Shown piece after piece: positions 23,866 to 33,612 of a stretch of DNA of 64,000 nt (position 1 is its first letter; each line of letters opens with the position of its first letter). A program made the translations under genes and the position numbers. Source of the stretch: Streptomyces galbus. Its GTDB lineage: Bacteria; Actinomycetota; Actinomycetes; Streptomycetales; Streptomycetaceae. The notes under the pieces are model-generated. The model searched no databases, was not told the DNA's origin, and worked only from the letters and a program-made list of their open reading frames with translations. Location of the stretch: positions 520,861 to 584,860 of the forward strand of contig NZ_SZPR01000012.1 of the NCBI RefSeq assembly GCF_005280195.1. Reading direction: 5' to 3'.

Positions 23866-26781
23866 ATGACCGGACAGACGACCGTGCGTCACACAGCTCC
23901 CCCGGCGGTCGTGCGCGGCGACCGGCCGACCGCCGTCCCGCAGCCGGCCGGGCCGCCCGTGGCCGAGGGGGAGGCGCGGCTCGTGACCGGTGAACCCGGG
24001 TGCGGGCGCAGCCGGTTCCTGGACCGGGCCGCGCGCGCCTTCACGGCCGGACCCGTGGCGCACGTCCGCGCCGACCCGGCCTGCGCCACCGTGCCGTACG
24101 GCGGGCTGCGCGCCCTGCTGGGGCTGCTCGCCCCGCCGCACGCGCACGAGGCCGCCGCACCACCCCCGGCCGGGCTCGACGGCCGACCGGCCGACACCGT
24201 CCTGCGGTCCGCCCTGTGCGCCGCCTCCGCCGGGGGTCCACTGCTGGTGTGCGTCGACGACGCACACCTGTGGGACCCCGCCTCCCGGTCCGCGCTCGGC
24301 CGCCTCGGCCGGGACCCGCGCGCCGCCGGCGCCGTCAGCCTGCTGCTCACCGTTCCCGGACACCGCCCGGTCGACCCGGAGTTCGCCGGGGTCCCGCGGC
24401 TGCGCCTCGACCCGCTGACGGCCGCCGCGTCGGCCGCGCTGCTGGACGCGGAGACCGGCGGGGGCATCGACCGTGACGTCCGCGACGGCCTCGTGGCCGA
24501 GGCGGAGGGCAACCCCGCCCTCCTGCTCGCCCTCCTCCGCTCGCTCACGCCCGCCCAGGTGCGCGGACGCGCCCCGCTGCCCCGGCCCCTGGCCGACGCC
24601 GAGATCCTCACCGGGCTGGTGGGCGACCGCCTGGGCGCCCTCACCGACGAGGAGCACGAGGTGCTGCTCACGGCCGCGGCCGCCGTACGCGAGGCGGAGG
24701 ACGGCTCCACGGCCGTGGCGCCCGTGCGGCGGGCCCTCGCCCGGCTCACCGGCGGCGCTCCCGCCGCCCGCCTCGATCCGCCCCCGGACCTGCTGGTCGT
24801 GAGCGGCGGACGGCTGCGGTTCCGCAGCACGCTGGTGCGCAGGGCGCTCTACGCGCGCGCGGGGGAGCGCGGGCGGCGGGCCGCGCACCGGGCACTCGCG
24901 GCCCAGGAAGCGGGCCTGCCCGGACTGCTGCACCACGCCTGGGCGGCACCTGCCGACGCGACCACGACGGCCGACGGCCCGGCCGCTGCCGGCGCCCGCG
25001 CGGCCGGGCTGGCGGCCGCCGCAGCCGACCCGGCCGTCCCCGCGTCGCCCCGGCTGCGGTGCGCCGCGCTGGCCCGCGCCGCCGACCTCACCGGCGACGG
25101 CCACGACCGGGCCCGCTACCGCCTGGCCGCCGCACGTCAGGCCCTCCTCGCCGGACAGCCCCACCGGGCCCTGCGCCTCCTCGACGCGGTACGCACCGAC
25201 GCCCCGGACAGCGAGCTGCGGGGCCGGGCGGAACTCCTGCGCGGGGCGGCCCTGTTGCGCGACGGGCCGGTCGACGAGGCCCGGGCCACCCTGCTGCTGG
25301 CCAAGAGCCTGCTGGCCGCGCACGCCCCGGACGCGGCCCTGGCCGCCGCCCTCGGCGCCGCCGACGCGGCCTGGGCGGCGGGCGACGTACCGGGGTGCCT
25401 GGAGGCACTGACGGAGGGACAGCGGGACGGAGGGGGCGGCACCGGCGACCCGGGCGGGCCGCGGGCCCGGCTCCACCCACGCGAGGGCGCCGGCACCCCC
25501 GCCCGTCCCGCCCTCGGAAACACGGCCCCAGCGGCTTCCACCGCCTCCGCCGTTTCCGGCGCATGCGCCGACGACGTCCTGCGCGAGCACCGCCGGGGCA
25601 TGCTCGCCCTGCTCGAGCGGCGGTTCGGGGTGGCCGTGGGGTCGTTGCGGCGCGTCGTGGACGGCGCGGCGCCCGGCGACCGGGCGGACCTGCTGCTGCG
25701 GGCCGCCGCCGCGGCGCTGCTCATGGGTGACCTCGTGGGCGCCCGCGGGGCCGCCACCGCGGCCCTGGTCGCCGCGCGCACGCAGGGCGAGGCGGCGGCG
25801 CTGGGCCCGGCGCTGGAGTACCTGGCGTACACCGAACTGCGCGCCGGACGGCACGGGCTGGCCCGCACCCACGCCGAGGAGGGGCTGCGGGCCGCGCTGC
25901 GGGCCGGGCAGCGCAACACGGCCGCCCACCACCACGCCGCGCAGGCACTGGCCGCGTCGATCGACGGCGACGCCGACGCGGTGGCCCGGCACGTGCGCCA
26001 CGCGCAGGAGATCTCCCTGCGGCACGGCCTCGCCCAGGCCGCCACGCTGGCCGAGTGGGCACTGGCCCGCGCCGACCTGGGCGACGGCCGGCCCGCCGAG
26101 GCCGCCGACCGGCTCGGCCCGCTGGTGCGGCCGGGGCCCCGGCGCGGGCACTTCGCGGTGTGGATGCTGGCGGTGCCGTGCTACGTGGAGGCGGCCGCAC
26201 GGGCCGGGCAGGGCGGCAGCGCGGGACCGGTCGTGGAGGAGTTCGCCGAATGGGCCCGGTTCGGCGCCGACCCGCAGGCCCCCGCCCAACTCCTGCGCTG
26301 CCGCGCCCTGCTGGCCCCGCCCGACCGGGCCGACGGGCTGTACGAGGACGCGCTCGCCCTGCACGAGACGGCGGGCGGCGACTTCGAACGGGCCCGGACC
26401 GAGCTGCTCTACGGGCAGTGGCTGCGTCGTCGGCGCCGGCTGCGCGAGGCGCGGGACCACCTGGGTGCGGCGCTCGTCGGCTTCGAGCGCTGCGGCGCGC
26501 GGGCCTGGGCCGAGCAGACCAGGGCGGAGCTGCGGGCCAACGGGACGTCCGCCGGCGGCGCGCGCGCCGGGGACCTGTCCGCGCTGACCCCGCAGCAATT
26601 GCGCATCGTCCGCCACGTGGCCGCCGGGGCGACCAACCGGGAGATCGCCCAGGCCCTCACCGTGAGCACCCGTACCGTCGACTACCACCTGCGGAAGGTG
26701 TTCGCCGCGCTGGGCGTGCGCTCCCGCGTCGAACTGGCCCGTCTGGTCGAGCAGACCGAAAAGACCCCCGCACACCCCTAG
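23866..26781 (+). CDS. LAL-type LuxR family transcriptional regulator
   Basis: This is a 971-residue large ATP-binding LuxR regulator. It has an N-terminal AAA-like ATPase (about 30-320) with a variant Walker A, GEPGCGRSR, whose lysine is replaced by Arg, and Walker B LLVCVDDAHLWD. A long TPR-like helical region (about 330-890) follows, then a LuxR HTH (about 905-965) with LTPQQLRIVRHVAAGATNREIAQAL and VSTRTVDYHLRKVFAALGV. LAL regulators often control secondary metabolism or uptake operons. The Arg variant recurs in this family and may reduce ATP hydrolysis. The gene precedes a PucR regulator and the liv-type transporter on the same strand. Confidence 0.92.
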   Translation: MTGQTTVRHTAPPAVVRGDRPTAVPQPAGPPVAEGEARLVTGEPGCGRSRFLDRAARAFTAGPVAHVRADPACATVPYGGLRALLGLLAPPHAHEAAAPPPAGLDGRPADTVLRSALCAASAGGPLLVCVDDAHLWDPASRSALGRLGRDPRAAGAVSLLLTVPGHRPVDPEFAGVPRLRLDPLTAAASAALLDAETGGGIDRDVRDGLVAEAEGNPALLLALLRSLTPAQVRGRAPLPRPLADAEILTGLVGDRLGALTDEEHEVLLTAAAAVREAEDGSTAVAPVRRALARLTGGAPAARLDPPPDLLVVSGGRLRFRSTLVRRALYARAGERGRRAAHRALAAQEAGLPGLLHHAWAAPADATTTADGPAAAGARAAGLAAAAADPAVPASPRLRCAALARAADLTGDGHDRARYRLAAARQALLAGQPHRALRLLDAVRTDAPDSELRGRAELLRGAALLRDGPVDEARATLLLAKSLLAAHAPDAALAAALGAADAAWAAGDVPGCLEALTEGQRDGGGGTGDPGGPRARLHPREGAGTPARPALGNTAPAASTASAVSGACADDVLREHRRGMLALLERRFGVAVGSLRRVVDGAAPGDRADLLLRAAAAALLMGDLVGARGAATAALVAARTQGEAAALGPALEYLAYTELRAGRHGLARTHAEEGLRAALRAGQRNTAAHHHAAQALAASIDGDADAVARHVRHAQEISLRHGLAQAATLAEWALARADLGDGRPAEAADRLGPLVRPGPRRGHFAVWMLAVPCYVEAAARAGQGGSAGPVVEEFAEWARFGADPQAPAQLLRCRALLAPPDRADGLYEDALALHETAGGDFERARTELLYGQWLRRRRRLREARDHLGAALVGFERCGARAWAEQTRAELRANGTSAGGARAGDLSALTPQQLRIVRHVAAGATNREIAQALTVSTRTVDYHLRKVFAALGVRSRVELARLVEQTEKTPAHP

Positions 26782-26848
26782 GGACCGACCGGACGGTATG
26801 TCATCCTGCGGGGCAGGACGACGCAGGCGATCCCCGGGGAGGACAGCC

Positions 26849-28123
26849 ATGCAGTACGCCGTACGGCCTCGCGCCGCCGTGCGCCCCGCCCCGCTCGGGC
26901 CGGCCGTGCGGCCGCGCACGCGGCGGGGCCGCTCGCTGATCGACGCCGACGCCCTGGACGTCCTGCACCGCGCAGCCCGCGTCCTGCTGGACGACCTGGC
27001 CGACCTCACCGACCGGCTGGTGCTGGTCCTGCAGGAGCAGGAGCCGGCCTACCGGGCCACCGTCGACCACGACAGCGGCGCCACCTGGCAGGAGGTGCAC
27101 CGCTCGCTGCGGCACAGCGTGGCCTCGCTGCTCGACCCGCGCGCCAGCCGCGAGGCGGCCCGCCGCTGCTCGTGGAAGATCGGCGCGACCCGGGCCGAGC
27201 AGGGGCTTCCGCTGGACGCGCTGCTGCACGCCTTCCGGCTCGGCGGCTCGATGGTCTGGCAGGCGCTGGTCGAGGAGACCTCCCGCACCGCCCCGGAGGA
27301 CGTACGGCTCCTCGTGCACGTGGCGGCCGACGTGTGGAACTTCGTCGATGAGCACTGCACGCTCGTGGCCGACGCCTACCGGCAGACCGAGCGGCGGCTG
27401 GCCTGGCGGCGGGAGAACCGGCTGCGGATGCTGGCCGGCGCGCTCCTCGACGGCAGCAGCCGCATCGCCGACCTGCCGGAGACCGCCCAGGCGCTCGAAC
27501 TGCCCGAGCAGGGGCGGTACGTCGTGGTCGCCGTGTCCGCGGCCGGCCCGGCGGACGGCGCCGCCGCGCGGGCCGCGGTCGCCCGGGACGCCCGGGTGCA
27601 CTGGCACACCGGAGCCGACGTGGACCACGGGATCGTGCTGCTGGGCGACGGCGACGACCCGGAGCGCTGCCTGCCCGGCGCCGACGACCCGGTGCCGGGC
27701 GCGCGGGTCGGCATCGGCACGGCCGTCGCGGGACTCGCAGCCGTCGGCGACGCGCGCCGCCTCGCGGACACCGCGCTGCGGATGTGCCCGCCGTCCGGCG
27801 GCACGGTCCGCCTCACCGAACACCTGCCCGCCGCCCTGGTGATAACGGCGCCCGAACTCGGCCAGGCCCTCGCCGACCGGGTCCTCGGGCCGCTCGCGCC
27901 CCTCGAACCCGCGGACGCCGAGGTGCTGCTCGACACGCTGCAGGCGTGGCTGGAGTGCGACGGCTCCGCGCAGCGCGCCGGCGAACGGCTCTACTGCCAC
28001 CGCAACACCGTCCTGAACCGCCTGCGCCGCTACGAGCAGCTCACCGGCCGCTCCCTGACCCGCCCCGCCGACATGGTCGAGATCAGCCTCGCCCTGACGG
28101 CCCGCCGCCTGCGCACCCGGTGA
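26849..28123 (+). CDS. PucR-family helix-turn-helix regulator
   Basis: This is a 424-residue regulator. The N-terminal part (about 30-190) is a helical RsbRD-like sensor region (LHRAARVLLDDLADLTDRLVLVLQEQE...). The middle is a GGDEF-like PucR domain, and the C-terminus is an HTH_30 domain (about 360-420) with LLDTLQAWLECDGSAQRAGERLYCHRNTVLNRLRRYEQLTG. PucR/CdaR-type proteins activate catabolic or transport genes. It sits between the LAL regulator and the livFGHMK-like operon, so it is a reasonable candidate regulator of that operon. ATG 26849 follows GGGGAGGA by 6 nt. Confidence 0.9.
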   Translation: MQYAVRPRAAVRPAPLGPAVRPRTRRGRSLIDADALDVLHRAARVLLDDLADLTDRLVLVLQEQEPAYRATVDHDSGATWQEVHRSLRHSVASLLDPRASREAARRCSWKIGATRAEQGLPLDALLHAFRLGGSMVWQALVEETSRTAPEDVRLLVHVAADVWNFVDEHCTLVADAYRQTERRLAWRRENRLRMLAGALLDGSSRIADLPETAQALELPEQGRYVVVAVSAAGPADGAAARAAVARDARVHWHTGADVDHGIVLLGDGDDPERCLPGADDPVPGARVGIGTAVAGLAAVGDARRLADTALRMCPPSGGTVRLTEHLPAALVITAPELGQALADRVLGPLAPLEPADAEVLLDTLQAWLECDGSAQRAGERLYCHRNTVLNRLRRYEQLTGRSLTRPADMVEISLALTARRLRTR

Positions 28124-28419
28124 GCCGACGGGTCCGGGTGGCAGCCCGAACCCGGTGAACCGGCGGGTGCCCAGGGGCGCCCGCACCCGTGAGCCCGACC
28201 TGGGCCGAGGGCGCCGACCGGCCCCCTCGGCCCTCTTCCGCTGCCCGCCCCCGCCCCCGCCCCCCGCCCCCTGGGCACCCGCACAGCCCGCCCCGCCGGC
28301 CGCTGGGCCCGCGCAGCGATCCCGCCCCGCGGCCTGTCGCCGCCCGCGCCGCCGTGCTGTCGTGAGCACCCCTTCCCCCGAAGCGCCGTGCCGCACCGGC
28401 ACGGACCCGAGGAGCCGCG

Positions 28420-29289
28420 ATGCCCCAAGCACCACCGCAGGAACGGCCGGCACTGCACGTCGAGGACGTCGACGTGATGTACGGACAGGCCGTCTCGGCC
28501 CTGCGTTCCGTGTCCCTGACCGTCCCGTACGGCGGCATCGTGACCCTGCTCGGTGCGAACGGAGCGGGCAAGACCACCCTCCTGCGCGCCGTCTCCGGCA
28601 CGCTGCGGCTGCACCGCGGCACGGTCACCGCCGGCCGCATCCGCTACGGCGACACCCCGCTCGACGGCCGCGACCCGGTGGCCGCCGTCCGGGCGGGCGT
28701 CGTACAGGTCCCGGAGGGCCGCCGGGTGTTCGCGGGGCTCAGCGTCGAGGAGAACCTGCGCAGCGGCGGCCTCGGCCTCGGCCGGCGCGCACCCGCCCAG
28801 GTCCGCGAGGCGCGTGACCGCGTGTTCGGCCTGTTCCCCGTGCTCGCCGAACGCGGCCGCCAGGCCGCCGGGCTGCTGTCCGGGGGCGAGCAGCAGATGC
28901 TGGCCATCGGGCGGGCCCTGATGGCCGCGCCGCGCCTGCTGCTGCTCGACGAGCCCTCGCTGGGCCTCGCCCCGCTCATGGTGCACCGGATCGCCGAGGT
29001 GATCCGCGAGATCAACGCCCAGGGCACGGCTGTGCTGCTGGTCGAGCAGAACGCCGGCATGGCCCTCTCCCTCGCCGACGACGCCCACGTCCTGGAGGTC
29101 GGCGAGATCCGGCTCTCCGGGTCCGCCGACGACCTCGCCCGCACCGACGCCGTACGCCGCCTGTACCTGGGCGAGACGACGGAGGAGACGACGGGCGGAA
29201 CGGCCGTCGGGACGGCGGACGGGACGACCACCGCCCCGGAAGCCACCCGCCCGGCCACCGACCCCACCCGCGACCAGGGGGCCGCGTGA
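28420..29289 (+). CDS. livF: Branched-chain amino acid type ABC transporter ATP-binding protein
   Basis: This is a 289-residue LivF-type ATPase. Walker A GANGAGKTT, Q-loop region VVQVPEGRRVF, signature LSGGEQQMLAIGRAL and Walker B LLLLDEPSLGLAPL are all present. The PEGRRVF motif is characteristic of LivF. An extra Thr/Gly-rich tail of about 40 residues follows the ATPase. It powers import through the membrane pair encoded two genes downstream. ATG 28420 follows GAGGAG. The stop overlaps the GTG of the livG-like gene by 4 nt. The gene order F-G-H-M-K is unusual compared with K-first operons but functional. Confidence 0.92.
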   Translation: MPQAPPQERPALHVEDVDVMYGQAVSALRSVSLTVPYGGIVTLLGANGAGKTTLLRAVSGTLRLHRGTVTAGRIRYGDTPLDGRDPVAAVRAGVVQVPEGRRVFAGLSVEENLRSGGLGLGRRAPAQVREARDRVFGLFPVLAERGRQAAGLLSGGEQQMLAIGRALMAAPRLLLLDEPSLGLAPLMVHRIAEVIREINAQGTAVLLVEQNAGMALSLADDAHVLEVGEIRLSGSADDLARTDAVRRLYLGETTEETTGGTAVGTADGTTTAPEATRPATDPTRDQGAA

Positions 29290-30089
29290 ACGACCGCACC
29301 ACCGCACCGCCGCCCGCCCTCGCCGTGCGGGACGTCACCGTGCGCTTCGCCGGACTGACCGCGCTGGACGCCGTGTCCTTCACCGTCGCCCCGGGCTCGG
29401 TGCACGCGCTCATCGGCCCCAACGGCGCCGGCAAGTCGACCTGCTTCAACGTGCTGTCCGGCCTGTGCCGCCCCGCGGCGGGACGGGTCCTGCTCGGCGA
29501 CACGGAGCTGACCGGACGCCCGCCCCACCGCATCGCCGCGCTGGGCGTGGCCCGCACGTTCCAGAACATCGTCACGACCGCGGGCACGGTCGCCGACAAC
29601 CTCATGCTGGGCCGCCACGCCCTGTCGCGGGCCGGCTTCACCGCCAGCGCCCTGGGCCTGCCCCGGGCGCGGCGCGAGCAGCGCGAGCACCTGGCCCGCG
29701 CCCGCGAGATCGCCGAACTCGTCGGCCTCGGCGCGCACTTCGACGCGCCCGTGGCGCTGCTGTCGTACGGCGACCGCAAGCGCGTGGAACTGGCCCGCGC
29801 CCTCTGCCTGGAGCCGCGCGTACTGCTGCTCGACGAGCCGGTGGCCGGCATGAACGGCGCCGAACGCGCGCGCACCGCCGAGGTCGTGGGCACCGTGCGC
29901 GAGCAACTGGGCCTGTCCGTGGTCCTCGTGGAGCACGACATGGGCCTGGTGATGCGCCTCGCCGACGAGGTCACCGTCCTCGACTTCGGCCGCCCGATCG
30001 CCCACGGCACCCCCGACGAGGTCCGCCGCCACCCCGAGGTGCTGCGCGCCTACCTCGGCACCGGCGCGGACGAGGAGGACGCGGCATGA
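29286..30089 (+). CDS. livG: Branched-chain amino acid type ABC transporter ATP-binding protein
   Basis: This is a 267-residue LivG-type ATPase. Walker A GPNGAGKST, the LivG-specific ARTFQNI Q-loop, signature-like LLSYGDRKRVELARAL (LSYG in place of LSGG, as usual for LivG) and Walker B VLLLDEPVAGMN are visible. GTG 29286 overlaps the livF stop, and its own stop overlaps the livH ATG by 4 nt, so translation is coupled throughout. It forms the heterodimeric ATPase with the preceding protein. Confidence 0.92.
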   Translation: MNDRTTAPPPALAVRDVTVRFAGLTALDAVSFTVAPGSVHALIGPNGAGKSTCFNVLSGLCRPAAGRVLLGDTELTGRPPHRIAALGVARTFQNIVTTAGTVADNLMLGRHALSRAGFTASALGLPRARREQREHLARAREIAELVGLGAHFDAPVALLSYGDRKRVELARALCLEPRVLLLDEPVAGMNGAERARTAEVVGTVREQLGLSVVLVEHDMGLVMRLADEVTVLDFGRPIAHGTPDEVRRHPEVLRAYLGTGADEEDAA

Positions 30090-30982
30090 CCGCATTCCTG
30101 GACAACACCCTCAGCGGCCTCGCCCTCGGCGCGGTCTACGCGCTCGTCGCCCTCGGCTTCGTCGTCATCTTCAAGGCGTCCGGGGTGCTGAACTTCGCCC
30201 AGGGCTCGCTGCTGCTGCTCGGCGGCTACCTGGTCGCCGTCCTGCACGACGACCTCGGCTTCGCGGGCGCCCTCGCCGTGGCCGTCCTCGCCACCGGACT
30301 CCTGGCGGGCGCCGTGGACCGCCTGCTGCTGCAGCGCGGCGGCCCCGACCCGGCGGCCGCCCCGGTGCAGACCATCGTGACCATCGGCGTCGACATCGTG
30401 CTGGTGACCGAGCTGTCCCGGCGCATCGGCGGCGACCTGCTGTCCCTCGGCGACCCCTGGGGCGACGCGGTGACCGAGATCGGCCCGGTCACCGTCGCCG
30501 ACAGCCGGATCGCCGCGATCGCGGTCTCCGCCGTGGTGATCGGGGCGGTGTTCGCCCTGTTCCGGTTCACCCCCTGGGGCCTGTCGCTGCGCGCGGCGGC
30601 CGAGGACACGGAGGCGGCGGCGCTGATGGGCGTACGGCTGAGCCGGGTGCGGATGCTCGCCTGGTGCCTGGCGGGCGCGCTCGCCGCGCTGGCCGCGGTG
30701 TTCCTCGCCGCGTTCCCGGCGCCCGGCCTGGAGCGCACCACCGGGCAGATCGCCCTGAAGGCGTTCCCCGCCGCGATCCTCGGCGGGATGGCCTCCCCGG
30801 CCGGCGCCCTCGCGGGCAGCCTCGTCATCGGGCTGACCGAGGCGTTCGTCGCGGGCTACCAGTCCGACCTGCACGTCCTCGGCGAGGGCGTCGGCGACGT
30901 CGCACCCTACGCCGTGATGATCGCGGTGCTGCTGGTGCGGCCCACCGGACTGTTCGGCGCGAAGGGAGCGGTCCGTGTCTGA
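30086..30982 (+). CDS. livH: Branched-chain amino acid type ABC transporter permease
   Basis: This is a 298-residue permease with about eight transmembrane helices. LivH features are visible: GLALGAVYALVALGFVVIFKASGVLNFAQG near the N-terminus and RAAAEDTEAAALMGVRLSRVRMLAW in the cytoplasmic EAA-like loop, followed by AAILGGMASPAGALAGSLVIGL. It pairs with the LivM-like permease encoded next, with an 8-nt overlap. Start ATG 30086 is fixed by the ATGA overlap with livG. Confidence 0.92.
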   Translation: MTAFLDNTLSGLALGAVYALVALGFVVIFKASGVLNFAQGSLLLLGGYLVAVLHDDLGFAGALAVAVLATGLLAGAVDRLLLQRGGPDPAAAPVQTIVTIGVDIVLVTELSRRIGGDLLSLGDPWGDAVTEIGPVTVADSRIAAIAVSAVVIGAVFALFRFTPWGLSLRAAAEDTEAAALMGVRLSRVRMLAWCLAGALAALAAVFLAAFPAPGLERTTGQIALKAFPAAILGGMASPAGALAGSLVIGLTEAFVAGYQSDLHVLGEGVGDVAPYAVMIAVLLVRPTGLFGAKGAVRV

Positions 30983-32114
30983 CCCGATCCGCAGGACGGT
31001 CCGGCTGCTGCCGCCGGTCCTGCTGCTCGTCGCCCTGCCGTTCTACCTCGACGCGTTCTGGCTGCGCATCGGCCTGTTCTCGATGGCCGCCGCGATCGGC
31101 GCCGTCGGCCTCGGCCTGCTGTGCGGGACGGCCGGCCAACTCTCCCTCGGCCACGCCTTCTTCCTCGCGGTCGGCGCCTACGGCTACACGTGGTTCGCGG
31201 GCGACCCCGGCCTCGGGCTGCCGCCGCTGCTCGCGCTGCTGCTGGCGGTGCTGCTGGCCGGTGCGGCCGGCGGGCTGTTCAGCCCCGTCGCGGGGCGGGT
31301 GAAGGGCATCTACCTGGGCGTCGCCACCCTGGCGCTGGTCTTCCTCGGCCACCACGTCCTGCTCACCGCGGACTCCGTGACCGGCGGCTTCAACGGCCGC
31401 TCCGTGCCACCGCTCACCGTCGGGTCGTTCGCGTTCGACCTGGAGCCGCAACTCGTCGTCCTGGGCGTGCCGTTCGGCGCCGAGGAACGCCTGTGGTACC
31501 TGGGCCTGGCGCTCTTCGCGCTCACCTGGTGGACCGCGCGCGGCCTGCTGCGCGGCCGCCCCGGCCGGGCCCTGACCGCGCTGCGCGACAGCGAGACCGC
31601 CGCGTCCGTGATGGGCGTCGACGTCGCCCGCTACCGCTCGGCCGCGTTCGTCGTGTCGTCCATGTACGCGGGCCTGGCCGGGGCGTTCCTGGCGCTCGCC
31701 TTCCGCCGCGTGGTGCCGGACTACTTCGGCCTCACGCTCTCCGTGGACTACCTGGCGATGATCGTCATCGGCGGTCTCGGCTCGGTCGCGGGCGCGACCG
31801 CGGGTGCCGTGTTCGTCACCGCGCTGCCCCTGCTGATGACCCGCTACGCCGACCAACTGCCCCTGGTCGCCTCGCCGGGCACGACCGACGGCGGGGTCGG
31901 CCCGACCGAGGCGGCCCGCTACCTCTACGGCGCGGCCATCGTCGTGATCCTCCTGTTCGCCCCCGACGGCCTGCACGGCCTCGTCCGCCGGCTGCGCGCC
32001 CGCCTGCGCCGCCGGACGGGCCCCGGCCGGCCGCCGTCCGCCGCCGCACCCGGCCCCGCCCCGGCCCCCACCCCGTCCGCCTCCGCCGTACGAACCAAGG
32101 AGCACACCCCGTGA
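30975..32114 (+). CDS. livM: Branched-chain amino acid type ABC transporter permease
   Basis: This is a 379-residue LivM-type permease with about ten hydrophobic helices. Diagnostic segments are GLLCGTAGQLSLGHAFFLAVGAY, LRDSETAASVMGVDVARYRSAAFVVSS (EAA loop) and VIGGLGSVAGATAGAVF. A Pro/Ala-rich cytoplasmic tail ends the protein. GTG 30975 overlaps the livH gene by 8 nt, and its stop overlaps the following start by 4 nt, so all five genes form one coupled operon. Confidence 0.92.
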   Translation: MSDPIRRTVRLLPPVLLLVALPFYLDAFWLRIGLFSMAAAIGAVGLGLLCGTAGQLSLGHAFFLAVGAYGYTWFAGDPGLGLPPLLALLLAVLLAGAAGGLFSPVAGRVKGIYLGVATLALVFLGHHVLLTADSVTGGFNGRSVPPLTVGSFAFDLEPQLVVLGVPFGAEERLWYLGLALFALTWWTARGLLRGRPGRALTALRDSETAASVMGVDVARYRSAAFVVSSMYAGLAGAFLALAFRRVVPDYFGLTLSVDYLAMIVIGGLGSVAGATAGAVFVTALPLLMTRYADQLPLVASPGTTDGGVGPTEAARYLYGAAIVVILLFAPDGLHGLVRRLRARLRRRTGPGRPPSAAAPGPAPAPTPSASAVRTKEHTP

Positions 32115-33376
32115 ACGTCACCCACCGCACCCCGGGCCTCGCCCTCGCCTCGGCCCTCACGGCGCTGCTCCTCGCGGCCACCGGATGCAGCTCCAAGGCG
32201 GACGGCAGCGGCACGTCCGACGGCGCCGACGGCGTCAAGGGCGGCCCCGGCGTGAGCGCGAAGACCGTCCGGCTCGGCGCGCTCACCGACCTGACCGGCC
32301 CCTACGCCACCCTCGGCAAGAGCATCGTCCAGGCCCAGCAGATGTGGGCCGACCAGACCAACGCCGACGGCGGGATCTGCGGCCGCAAGGTCGAGATCGT
32401 CGTCAAGGACCACGGCTACGACGTGCAGAAGGCGGTCACCGCGTACGCCGACATCGCCCCGGACGTCGTGGCGCTCCCGCAGGTCATCGGCTCCCCGGTG
32501 GTCGCGGCCCTCCTCGACGACGTCGAGCGCGACCACCTGCTCACCTTCCCGCAGGCCTGGGCCGCCTCCCTGCTCGGCCACTCGTCCGTGCAGGTGCTGG
32601 GCACCACGTACGACGTCGACATGATCGCCGCCGTCGACTTCCTCACCCGCACCAAGGGCCTGAAGAAGGGCGACAGCATCGGCCACGTCTACTTCGAGGG
32701 CGACTACGGCTCCAACGCCCTGGAGGGCTCCACCTGGGCCGCGCGCAAGGCGGGCCTGAAGGTGGTCGGACAGAAGATCAAGGCGACCGACACCGACCTG
32801 TCCGCGCAGGTCTCCGCGCTGCGCGCGGCGGGCGTGAAGGCCGTGCTGATCAGCGCCGGTCCCGCGCAGACCGCGTCCCTGGTCGGCGTCGCCGCGTCCA
32901 AGGGCCTGAAGGTGCCCGTGGTCAGCAGCGCCCCCGGCTTCGCCCCGCAGCTCATGAAGACCCCGGCCGCGCCCGCGCTGGCGGGCCTGCTGAACGTGGT
33001 GAGCGCCGCGCCCGCCGTCAGCTCGGACCTGCCCGGGGTGCGCCGCATGGTCGCCGCGTACCAGAAGAAGTACCCGGGAGCGCTGGTCGACTCGGGTGTG
33101 CTGTCCGGGTACAACGCCGCCGAACTGCTGGGCGCCGACCTCAAGAAGGCGTGCGCGGCGGGCAGCCTGGCCCGTGAGGACGTGGTCAAGGCGCACCGGT
33201 CGCAGAAGAACGCCGACACCGGCCTCGGCACCCCGCAGGACTTCTCCGACGTCGACCGGCCCGCGAGCCTGAAGACGTACGTGCTCAAGCCGGACGCCGG
33301 GGCGGTCGGCGGCCTCGTCGAGGCCGAGCTGGCGCACGAGGTGCCCGGGGCGCAGGAGTACCTGGCGAGCCGCTGA
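32111..33376 (+). CDS. livK: Branched-chain amino acid type substrate-binding lipoprotein
   Basis: This is a 421-residue periplasmic-binding-protein-like lipoprotein. A signal peptide ends at the lipobox LAATGC, giving lipidated Cys26, followed by a Ser/Gly linker. The type-1 fold starts at VRLGALTDLTGPYATLGK and continues with two domains joined by YQKKYPG. Such proteins bind Leu/Ile/Val, urea, amides or aromatic acids, and the ligand is not predictable here. It completes the ATPase/permease set and is last in the operon, followed by a 13-bp hairpin terminator. Confidence 0.9.
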   Translation: MNVTHRTPGLALASALTALLLAATGCSSKADGSGTSDGADGVKGGPGVSAKTVRLGALTDLTGPYATLGKSIVQAQQMWADQTNADGGICGRKVEIVVKDHGYDVQKAVTAYADIAPDVVALPQVIGSPVVAALLDDVERDHLLTFPQAWAASLLGHSSVQVLGTTYDVDMIAAVDFLTRTKGLKKGDSIGHVYFEGDYGSNALEGSTWAARKAGLKVVGQKIKATDTDLSAQVSALRAAGVKAVLISAGPAQTASLVGVAASKGLKVPVVSSAPGFAPQLMKTPAAPALAGLLNVVSAAPAVSSDLPGVRRMVAAYQKKYPGALVDSGVLSGYNAAELLGADLKKACAAGSLAREDVVKAHRSQKNADTGLGTPQDFSDVDRPASLKTYVLKPDAGAVGGLVEAELAHEVPGAQEYLASR

Positions 33377-33418
33377 GACCACCCCGTCCCCCTGGAGCGC
33401 CGACCGAGCAGGGGGGTG

Positions 33419-33449
33419 TCCCGGCCCGTGTCCCTCACACGGGCCGGGA
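33419..33449 (+). terminator. Hairpin terminator after the liv operon
   Basis: TCCCGGCCCGTGT and ACACGGGCCGGGA form a perfect 13-bp stem around loop CCCTC, 42 nt after the binding-protein stop. It separates the operon from the aldo/keto reductase gene. Confidence 0.75.
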
Positions 33450-33612
33450 TTCAGCAGTGCGCGTGCTGAATGCGTTCGGATTCCTCCATTGGACCTGTGC
33501 GCGGCACGGCGAGAGGCTGGAGTGCGGTCCGGTGTCCCGCGACGCCCACGGGGCGCGGGGTACTCACCGTGTCCGAGCGACAGCCGAAAGAGCCGAGAGG
33601 GGTCGACAGCCC

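Noticed and set aside
23842..27009. Leftward frame opposite the LAL regulator
   Set aside because: No domain motifs and Arg/Gly-rich composition, while the opposite strand encodes a clear LuxR regulator.
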